NCBI GenBank assembly: GCA_900095095.1 | Contig: FMBT01000320.1 | Location: 248,001 to 312,000, forward strand | DNA length: 64,000 nt | DNA from: Fragilariopsis cylindrus CCMP1102 | Taxonomy: Eukaryota; Bacillariophyta; Bacillariophyceae; Bacillariales; Bacillariaceae | Direction: 5' to 3' | Shown here: piece by piece, positions 55,467 through 64,000 of the stretch | Numbering within the stretch: position 1 is the stretch's first letter | Layout: each line of letters begins with the position of its first letter | Made by a program: the position numbers and the translations under genes | Notes under the pieces: generated by a model | Database searches by the model: none | What the model was told of the DNA's origin: nothing | The model's input: only the letters and a program-made list of their open reading frames with translations

Positions 55467-58400
55467 ATGGATGCATTATCGCTTCTCGTTGAAGCTGCTG
55501 ATGCCGAATCGAAGGCAGCGGAACAACACCAACAGGAGGAACAGAAGAAGCAACAGACCACGAAGAATGATAGTAATAGTAATAGCAGTAGTGGTAGTAA
55601 GGAAAAGAAGCAGGTGAAGAAACATACTACAGCTTCATCATCATCATCAAAAACAACAACAACGATGGCGAAAAGCAAGAAGAAGAAGAAGAAGATCCCT
55701 ACTACTACTACTACTACTACTGCTACGGCAACTACTACAATGGCGGCAGCAGCGGCAGCAGCAAAGAAGAAAGCAACGAAAACGTCTACTACACCAAAAA
55801 TTAAACCAACAACAGGCGTAGTAACGAAGGTACCAAAAGTATCTGCATCTGCAACTGCAACTGCATCTGCATCTACCAAAAGGGATGGTAACTATAAAAG
55901 GGATGGTCGATATAAATATAATAAATCACCGAAGATTATTATTCCACCTTCTCCTCCTCCTGCGGCGTATACTACCTATGCGAAGAGTCATGCTGCTGCA
56001 GCTGCTGCTGCTGCTACTACTAGCAAAAAAATTAGAGGATCATCAATATCATCATCATCAATATCACCAAAATCAACAACAACAGCAGCAACAACAACAA
56101 CTAATACACCATCAATTTCAGTTGGTTCTGCCAAGAAGAAGAATGCTATTAAGAAGAAAAAGAAGATGAGTCCTGCTACTACTTCTTCTTCTGCTGCCAA
56201 AAACAATATCACCGAACACCATCAGCAGCAACAGCAACAGCAACAACAACAACAACACCAGGAAGCGATGGTTGCTGCTGCTATTCATCAGGAAGCGATG
56301 GTTGCTGCTGCTATTACCGCTCGTCGTGCTAGTGGTAATACTACTACTAGCAACAATAACAGCAACAATAACAATAATAGTAACGGTAACGGTAACGGTA
56401 GTAATAGTATGCTATTAGAACAGTTACAGGCACAAGCTCAGGCACAGGCGGCTCAGGCACAGGCATATTCACAAGCTCATTTGTTAATGCAAGCGCAAGC
56501 ACATCAGCAACAACATCAGCAGCAGCAACATCAACAGGAGCATGAACAAGAGCAAGAGCAACATCAGCAGAAATCTTATTTGGAAGCTATAGTTGCATTG
56601 CAACAACGTGAACGCGAACGCGACCTTGAGCATGTACGCGAATGTGAACGTGAACAGGCAATGTCACAGAATCATAATAATAACAATAGCAACAATAACA
56701 GTAACAATAGCAACAATAACAACAACGCAGCTATGTTACAGATGATGATGATGCGTGTACAAGCAGAGCAGCAACAACAGCAGCAGCAGCAGCAACAACA
56801 ACATCAGCAATCCCATCATCATCCTCATCATCAACATCAATCTCAACATGGTGAAGGTGCAGCTGCGATGCATCAGCAACAACAACAACGTCAAGCTGCA
56901 ATTCTTAGATTGATGGGAGTTGCAGAAGGCGGAGGAGGAGGTGAAGATCGTTCTTCTGCTACGCCTGCACCGTCAATGGTGTCATCATCGGCGAGTGCGA
57001 ATGGAAATGGAAATGGAAATGGAAATTCAGATACAAATAATAATGCTACTAGTAATAATAATAGTAATAGTATTGTTGAACTACAACAACAACGTCAGGC
57101 TGCACTTCTTAGATTAGCGAGTGCAAATGGTAATGCAGATATAAACAGTGAACAACAGCTACAACAACAACAACAACGTCAAGCTGCAATTCTTAGATTG
57201 ATGGAAGCTGCAAGAGAAGAAGGAGATGGTGGTGGTGGTGTTGGTGGAGGAGGCCATATGAACTCTGCAGATAGTAGCAACAGCATGAATGAGCAACAAC
57301 AACGTCAAGCTGCAATACTTCGACTGATGGGTCTTGTTGGAGGAGAAGGTGAAAGAGGGCAACATCACGTATCTTCTTCTTCTTCGTCGTCACCGTCCTC
57401 ATCGGCGGCGATGAACGCAAACGCAAACACGAAGAATCAGCAGCAGGAATTACAACCACAAGAATTAGAATATTTACAACAACTACGTTTAGAAGCTTTA
57501 GTTCAAAAGCATCGTCAAGAAACGTTAGCAAAATTGGCTAATACTGCTTCACCACCATCATTATCAGCATTAAAGCACGCACGGAATTTAGTAGCGAATG
57601 CAGGATTAGAAGGATCATCCGAAGAACAAAAGCAACCAAACTCCGCCCTTCGGGAGTTATTGATGATGACTCGAGCATCAGATGAGGAAACACGTAATCA
57701 CCAGCAACATCAAGAGCAACATCAACAACACTATAATAAGTCTGCTCAAGATGAGGAAGCACATCAAGATCAAGTACAAGCACAGCAAATACTATCCGCC
57801 ACTCGAGCTCAACTTCAACTTCAAGCACAAGCACAAATCCACGGCGGAGGAGGACAAAATCAAGCACAGCAAGTCGCAGCAGCAATTATGATGCAACACC
57901 AGTATCAACAACAACAACAACAACAACAACATCATCATCATCGACAGCAACAGGAAGCTGCTATTATTGCTGCTGCCGCGGCTGCTATGAAAAATAATAG
58001 CAGCAGCAACAGCAACAACAACAACAACAATACTGATAATAATAATGATAATGCTATCTTAAATGTACTAAGAAGATCAACGAGCGGCAGTAGTTTTGCC
58101 GCCATTGCTGATGATACGAATAATGTTACCGATATACAGAAACATCAACAACAACAACAAAAGCACCAGCAACAGCAACAGCATCGAGTCGAAAGAGCTG
58201 TACAGCAACAGCAACAGCAGCAGCAACAGCAACAGCAATTCTGTCCAGACATTCCTGGTAGTAGTAATAGCAACACCATGATACAAATGTTAGAAGAACG
58301 AGAACGGCAACAACAACGTATTATGACATCATTATTAGCTGCCCAAGCCCAAGCACAGGCTCATGCAGAACCGTCGACACAACAGCATCATCAGCAAAAC

Positions 58401-60359
58401 AGAGGAAAAGATGAAGAAGAACGTCGTGCTCATCTAATTGGATCTGTCTTTTCGAAAGTTGCAGCTGCTGCTCAGCAGCAGCAGCAGCAGCAGGTGGCGG
58501 CATCGGCATCGACCAATAGTGATAACGAAACTACAACAAAACAGTCAGCATCAGTAGCATTACCATCGGTTGTTTTATCAGCTATTAATGCTGCAACTTC
58601 CTCCGCTTCTGCTTCTACATCCAACATCACCGCTGCTGCGACAAAAACAACAAGAGAAGAGGAGGAACAAGGAAAACGAAAATCAATATTACTGCAACTC
58701 CAAAAAGACCATAATCAGGAACAACAATTACAACGAAGATTTAACCAAACAAGTAATATGTTGCATACTGAAAAAGATGATAATAATCCTTCCCTTCCTT
58801 CGTCTTCTTTTTCTCAATTCAAACTTCTGCAGCAGCATGTGAAGGAACAAGAGAAAGAATTAAAAGAGATTGAACAGCAACACCAACAACAGAAACCAAG
58901 TCCAATGATGGATTCTTCTTCTTCTTCCGAACAAATAACGAATACGACATGTAGTACTATGATCTTACCATGTCGAGCACGCGGAATGCCAATGGATCAT
59001 AATGTAAAAGTAAGTGTTTAAAACAAAACTAAACAAAAGTGTCTCATATCACAGCAAATTTATTGCTACTATTTGAAGTACTCTATATATTATCAATAAT
59101 CCAAACAACTAACGATGGTACTTGTTTTTCTTTTCTACTTCTTTCATATATTAATATACAAGACGGCATATTTTGTTGTTCCTAAAGATGTCAAGCATGG
59201 AACAGAACTGTTGTGTTCTTATTTCGGTTGTCGTGGTGCAGGTATAAAATTTCGATATTGTATTCATTGTAAACTACCCGTGGCGAAACGAAATTTTGCA
59301 AAACGTCATCGACATAATAAAGGAGGTAATGGTGATAAAATTTCTGCAAGTGATGACGACGATGACGATATCGATAACGAAGACGATGGCACTGCTGGTA
59401 CAAGTGGTAGTACCGATACCCAAAATGACCAGCCTACTGGGATGGTTGTTACGGCGACTGCGACTGCGAGTACTAGTAGCCACGCCAACTTATGGAACTC
59501 GAAGGAACTAATACTGCGTGAATTATTGAAATCAAAAAAGAATTCAAACGGTAGTAATAAAAATAATAAGGAACAAACACAACAATTGACCAGGGACGAA
59601 TTATCGAAACTGATTACCGATCGACAAAAAACTTGGTCAGAGTTATTATTACAACGTCCACAATCATCATCATCATCAAAAGATGATAATTTTGATGCCA
59701 TGTCAAATTGGATTCAGAATGTTTTACATGTGAGTGACTTAAGTGATCTGGGTATAGATGGACCATCATCCATCACGAATTACGTTGCGTCTGCTTCCGC
59801 AGCTTCCGGTACCAATATTACCGGTAGTAGTAGTAGCAGTAGTAATAGTAGTATCGGTAATACTCACATCATCGTCGACAACAAAAGCAACAACATTTAT
59901 GGTGGTGATAATTATAGCAACAACAACGCGTCAGCAGCAAAAAGAAAAATGGACACCACCAGTAGTAATGACAATGTTCACAAAAAGAAGACGACCACGA
60001 CGTTGACCACGTCGATCACAAAGAAAAAGAAAAGACTAAAAGTTTTATCACTGAAGAAATCCAAGAAAAAGAAGAGAGAAGAAGAAGTAGAAGAAAAAGT
60101 ATTACCACCAAAGAAATCCAAAATGAAAGCAATGTTATTATTGTCAAAGAAAAACAACAATGGCTACGACAGCGGTGACGATGATAATGATGATGATTCG
60201 AGCAATAATAATAACGACGGCGTTAAACATAATAATAAAGCAATGCTGGAAGAAGAGGAGGAGCAGGAAGAAGAAGAAGAAGAAGAACTTCCTGATGATG
60301 CATCAACGTCTAGCGAGGACTCAGTTGACTTGAGAGTTCGAAAGAAACAAAGAAAATAA
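55467..60359 (+). CDS. Q/N/A-rich giant protein with a conserved Cys/His domain across a splice junction (1579 aa)
   Basis: Exon 55467-59009 joins 59163-60359 across a 153-nt GT-AG intron, giving ARGMPMDHNVK-TAYFVVPKDVKHG. The joined domain (~1168-1233) reads C-x(n)-ARGMPMDHN...HGTELLCSYFGCRGAGIKFRYCIHCKLPVAKRNFAKRHRH. This is a compact Cys/His, basic-ended module I associate with diatom nuclear proteins, probably zinc- and nucleic-acid-binding. Residues ~1-250 are K/T/A/S-rich with several basic clusters. The middle is dominated by poly-Q, poly-N and (AQ)n tracts holding four copies of a short helix QQQRQAA(I/L)LRL(M/A) at ~470-620. The C-terminal part is N/S-rich, with Lys-rich and then Glu-rich blocks. 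Such composition suggests a transcriptional coregulator or condensate-forming protein. The start has AAAA before ATG. Confidence 0.75.
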
Positions 60360-60911
60360 TAATACATTACATACGTACATAGGACTACATACATATATAC
60401 ATACATACAGCACATTAAAAAAAATTCAATACTATATTAGGACCTAGCTATGCATTACTACATATTCATTCTCATCTACTGTAAATTTTATCTCTACAGT
60501 AACCGAAGATCAGCCAATCAGCCAATCAAAGAAAAGAAAAAAAAACTCGCGCAAGAAAAGCAAAAATTACATGAGGCGCGCCGGGAATTTGTTGACCCCT
60601 TTTTGCTTGTTAAAAGAAAAATCGTCCTCCCCCAAAAATCATTAAAATACTGTCGAGGAGGTATGGACGGACGACGTCTGACAAACGACCGCTGATACGG
60701 AATACATCACAGGTGTTCTTAGCACGGAAAAAGTAACGAAAGAAGCAACGCCACAACATTGCATCAGCATCCAAGCAAGCAACACAAACACAAGAATCAA
60801 GAAAACGAGAACAGACTGAGTAGTTGCTGTTTACTCTGGTAAGACGAAGGAGCAAGTGTGTCGACGTGGATACGATACGAGAAAATACACTTGAAGTATA
60901 GTTAGTACTAA
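60360..60911. other. intergenic region with one arm of an imperfect inverted repeat
   Basis: The 3' UTR of the Q-rich gene and the promoter of the next. It contains 60621-60689 (ATCGTCCTCCCCCAAA ... ACGTCTGACAAACGAC), whose reverse complement reappears at 63554-63610 on the other side of the next gene. ATACATAC repeats lie near 60370-60410. Confidence 0.55.
60621..60689 (+). repeat. inverted-repeat arm (partner 63554-63610)
   Basis: 'ATCGTCCTCCCCCAAA', then 'AAAATACTGTCGA' and 'ACGTCTGACAAACGAC', match the reverse complement of 63554-63610 with substitutions and indels in the middle. The two arms bracket the gene at 60912-62990. Confidence 0.5.
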
Positions 60912-62989
60912 GTGATGACGAATAGTTTGAGTAGAATAATGATGATGTCATCGACGAGGACGACGAGGATGATGATGGCAAGAAGTTGTACTAGTACTAG
61001 TAGTAGATCAGCGGTATCAGCGGCATCGTTTTACTTCCCTGTACCTGTACGATTATATTCATCAACTTCAATAAAATCAACAGATGATACCACAGAAAGC
61101 AAGGAATCGTCTGAATCAACGTCCGAAGTTGATAGTGAAGCTATTGCTGCCAAGGCACAAGCCGCAGCAATTCGTGCCACGGAAGTAGAACGTAAATTAG
61201 TATTACGTCAAAGATCATTAGAATTCAACGAATCACGTGCCCAGTATGCCAAACAAGTGACGAAATTACGATATCAATATAAATTAGAAGTAGAATCACA
61301 TGTGGCACAAGATTTATCACAACAACAAGCAGAACAAGAAATCACATTACGACGACGATTAGAAAGACAACGTTCCAAGAATGAACGTTCGTTGGAAAAT
61401 GCCTTGCGTCAAAAGGAATTAAAAAGACAACAGGCCTATGCCTTTGCTGATCATTTACAACAACAACAAGAAATACGTAGTTCAAAAATAAAGATTCAAC
61501 AACGTGCTCAACAATTACTGATAAATGATTTAGAATTAGAATCGAAACAATGGATTACATCGGTCGAAGAAGTAGAAGCATTATTTAATGATAAGAATTC
61601 CAACAAAGTCGAACAATTATTATGGACGAAACCACAGGGGTATGTCGGTGTTTCTGATCCCAGTTTGGATAATCATTTTTGGTTGTATGAAGGTCATACC
61701 TGGGATCGATCGAAAACCTATAAAACCAAATCGGAAATGCTATTACAACGTTTAGAAGACGAAGCTTATGATTTAACAAATATTGATACCAAGTCAGTCT
61801 GGACGATTGAGAAGGAACAGGACTATACAACATTATTAAATAAAGCCAAATTACGTTCGTTAGTACGACAAGCGGGTCGACGTGCACTCCTTCAAAAACA
61901 GAAGAATTTTTTGAGTGTAGATCATGAAGAAATTGAAGGTGAAATTCCAAAATCCAAACCAATACCATCCTTGGGTGTATTAGCGGATATAAAAGCACAA
62001 GAAAAAGAAGGATCAGAAATATTACTAAATGATCCCACTAAATTCTTTATTTTTGAAAATGGTGACGGTAGTGATGGTGGTGGTAATGACGGTAGTGATT
62101 CATCTAATGAAACAAATATATATTCTGGTTCCTCATTAGGGAAACCAATTGATATCCGTGATCCATTACGGACTGGACAACCACAGGGACGTGTATTTCC
62201 AATACCAATTGGTAAATTACCCAAAGCTGATTTACGAACAGAGAAAGAAAAGAAACGTCAAGAACGTGAAGATCGATTATGGGCCGCCGCGAATGTCAAT
62301 CAAGAACAAGCAGAGGATGAAGCCTTGATTGCGGAAGAAGATCGTGTATTTGGTGAAGAAATTGATTATGAGGAAGCGAATAAGAATTGGGATTCCGATG
62401 ATGAGGAATGGAATAAGGGATTAGATAGTGATTCACCTACTGATAATAAAATCATGTCGGTACCCAGAGAATATCGTTATCGAGATGATGATATTGATGA
62501 AGTTATTCTACAATTAGAAAAGAAGGCAAAAATTATGCAATCCCATGTCTCAAATAATATTAAAACAATTGAACAAGAAGCTAGATCAAGAATTATTGAT
62601 GGCGGTGATAGTAATACTGCAGGAGATATCATTGTTGGTGATAATACTAGTACCGATGAAGAAGATGCACCATTCTTTGATAAAGAAACAACAAAACAAT
62701 TAATTAATGTTGGTGCTAATGTTGAAAAATATGAAAAATTAATGTCATCATTATCACGTGAACAATTATTATCAATGTTTGCATTAGAAGGGAAAGACAT
62801 TGATAATATGACAAACAAGAAGAATAAGGATGGTTCAGATAGTGGTGACACCGATATTTACGGTAGCGATATCGATACAGCACATACATCCACAACATTA
62901 TTTGAAGATATTCCTGGATTGGCAGAACAACAAATTATTGAATTAACCGAACTTGAATCATTTATTCGTATTGCAGAAAAACAAAATTA

Positions 62990-62990
<1 letters not shown>
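60912..62990 (+). CDS. mitochondrial coiled-coil protein, possibly mS26/Pet123-like (692 aa)
   Basis: The first ~55 residues are rich in R, M, S and T with no acids and end RLYSSTS, a classical mitochondrial presequence with an R-2/R-3-type cleavage site. Residues ~85-235 form a long charged coiled coil (e.g. EITLRRRLERQRSKNERSLE, ALRQKELKRQQAYAFADHLQ) running into LELESKQWITSVEEVEALF. That is reminiscent of the C-terminal helix and 'WIT' turn of the small-subunit mitoribosomal protein mS26. The rest contains WTKPQGYVGVSDPSLDNHFW, acidic linkers, a second helical part (~540-570) and a conserved-looking end (PGLAEQQIIELTELESFIRI), and is much longer than typical mS26. The mS26 link is tentative; mitochondrial location is better supported. 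No introns. Confidence 0.6.
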
Positions 62991-63020
<30 letters not shown>

Positions 63021-63553
63021 ACAAACATGTCAAGCATGTCAAACAAACACAACAAAAGGAAAATTAAGTGAAACAACCAGCGTTCTAACAGCAATAAAAA
63101 AAATAAAGATATAACTTCCGTTCGCTTCGTTTCGTTTTCGTTCGTGTGTACATGAGTGGCGTGGGTAGCGGTACGGCAGGACATGGTATGGCATGGTATG
63201 TTAGTGATCATGCATTCAAGCACAGTACAGTATTATTACACCAACTGACAGCCACAAAACAAAACAACAAAAATATAGACGAGGAAAAAATAATAATAAT
63301 ATAAAAAAGATTTAAAAAAATAAACATAAATTAGCTAGACTAGCTAGACTAGCCAGCCAGCTAGCTACTGTAATAGTACTGTAGTAAGTTAGATTTTAAC
63401 TACACTACAGTACAGTAATATAGTAATTGTTTTCTCTCTGCGGTTAGCAGTTCTTGTCGTTGTCGTCGTTTTCGCTCTTTATTTGCTGTTGCTTGCTTGC
63501 TGTTCTTGCGGCGTTGCTTGTCTTCGTTCTTGCTTTTCGTCCTGTTATTCCGT

Positions 63554-63610
63554 GTCGTTTGTCAGACGTACGGCCGTACGTCGACAGTTATAAATTTGGG
63601 GGAGGACGAT
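63554..63610 (-). repeat. inverted-repeat arm (partner 60621-60689)
   Basis: The reverse complement reads ATCGTCCTCCCCCAAA ... ACGTCTGACAAACGAC, matching 60621-60689. It contains the palindrome at 63565-63582. Confidence 0.5.
63565..63582. promoter_or_regulatory. perfect 18-bp palindrome GACGTACGGCCGTACGTC
   Basis: Fully symmetric; it sits ~240 bp upstream of the start at 63822. It could be a dimer binding site; inference only. Confidence 0.4.
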
Positions 63611-63655
63611 TTACCGTATCGGCGAAGATACAAATTTTCATTTCTAGAAAAAAAT

Positions 63656-63805
63656 ACGCGCCACTGAAAAATGTCGTAGCGTACTTCAAACAACGACACA
63701 AGAAACGACAGCAGGCAAACACGAACAAACGCACATACAGGCATGTACTGCGCAACAAAGGCAACAAAGAGGGCAAGATACAAAATAACATAAAACAAGG
63801 ATACG
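63656..63805 (+). repeat. upstream block related to 48671-48870
   Basis: See 48671-48870. It ends about 16 bp before the start codon of the last gene, so part of it is probably leader sequence. Confidence 0.6.
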
Positions 63806-63821
63806 TTTAAATTATAGCATC

Positions 63822-64000
63822 ATGGTAACTACTAGCGAACAACAAGGAACAGTACTAGACATGACGGCAAAAGCAGCAACACAACCACAGTCGCAAACAC
63901 ATCCTGAAGATGATGACGTATTGTCATCAATACGTGCTATAAAAGAAATCGTTGAAAAAGAATTTAGTTTAAGTGAACATAATCGCAGAAGATTATCAAT
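63822..64000 (+). CDS. 5' end of a gene, cut by the window edge
   Basis: The ATG at 63822 opens a frame that stays open to the end of the window (59 codons). It begins MVTTSEQQGTVLDMTAKA and continues through a Q/T-rich stretch to DDDVLSSIRAIKEIVEKEF and SLSEHNRRRL. The N-terminus is polar, without a signal peptide; the later part looks helical. The start is supported by the upstream block shared with another gene and by an in-frame TAA 15 bp upstream (63807-63809). Function cannot be told from this fragment. Confidence 0.6.
   Translation, partial: MVTTSEQQGTVLDMTAKAATQPQSQTHPEDDDVLSSIRAIKEIVEKEFSLSEHNRRRLS

Larger units (their letters stand above)
62991..63821. other. intergenic/promoter region with several short repeats
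   Basis: It contains (AAACT)n just after the stop (62994-63018), a CTAGCTAG/AGCCAGCC-type stretch near 63333-63365, TACAGTACAGTA at 63406-63417, an 18-bp perfect palindrome at 63565-63582, the inverted-repeat arm 63554-63610 and the block 63656-63805 related to 48671-48870. A 118-codon frame at 63454 overlaps these elements and is not credible as a gene. Confidence 0.5.

Noticed and set aside
63454-63810. A 118-codon plus-strand frame with a hydrophobic start, like a small secreted protein
   Set aside because: It overlaps the palindrome, the inverted-repeat arm and the upstream block shared with another gene, ends just before the true downstream ATG and has no conserved motif.

Overview
The window looks like nuclear DNA of a diatom, most likely a cold-water pennate species such as Fragilariopsis; the species is an inference. 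Four things support this. There is a secreted type I (DUF3494) ice-binding protein at 24.8 kb. A nucleus-encoded protein near 51-52 kb has a heterokont-type plastid presequence (an ...SAF... cleavage site followed by a twin-arginine thylakoid signal). The genes carry short GT-AG introns, mostly 108-283 nt. Many proteins are swollen by Q, N, S, A and D homopolymers and by lineage-restricted domains: helicase-associated (HA) repeats, diatom C2/MCTP proteins, C2HC finger arrays and a CxxCGxPKxxHxC knuckle.

Layout. 0-4.3 kb: the 3' end of a gene, then about 4 kb without genes that holds a ~191-bp tandem repeat (3 copies), a pair of ~150-bp repeats 372 bp apart and a 14-G run. 4.3-6 kb: a 72-aa protein with an acylation-type N-terminus and a degenerate SET-like membrane protein. 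7.7-13 kb: a 1720-aa low-complexity protein. 14.8-19.4 kb: a two-exon FAD/NAD(P) oxidoreductase with an in-frame TAG, and a 738-aa protein with phosphosite repeats. 20-24 kb: an LRR-like/DEDDy-exonuclease fusion. 24.8-31 kb: the ice-binding protein, a two-exon MFS transporter and an HA-repeat protein with decayed extra repeats behind its stop. 31.6-37.2 kb: a six-exon MCTP-like double-C2 membrane protein. 38.2-44.8 kb: a three-exon, 2091-aa protein with eleven C2HC fingers and a C-terminal Cys/His domain. 45.3-46.8 kb: a two-exon multipass membrane protein. 49-52.4 kb: a 2H-phosphoesterase-like protein, a retroelement relic, and a thylakoid-lumen gene interrupted by an apparently identical 682-bp tandem duplication. 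55.5-60.4 kb: a two-exon, 1579-aa Q-rich protein ending in a Cys/His domain. 60.9-63 kb: a mitochondrial coiled-coil protein, possibly mS26-like. 63.8 kb to the end: the start of another gene.

The genes are independently transcribed on both strands and there are no operons. The neighbours share no obvious pathway: chromatin/RNA-type nuclear proteins (7.8, 20, 38 and 55 kb) sit among membrane proteins (5, 26, 31.6 and 45 kb) and secreted or organellar proteins (24.8, 51, 61 kb). Gene-free stretches repeatedly contain the short palindrome TACAGTACTGTA or its half TACTGTA, often near gene starts. I could recognise no tRNA, rRNA or CRISPR array. All splice sites were read by eye from GT-AG signals, frame continuity and protein plausibility.
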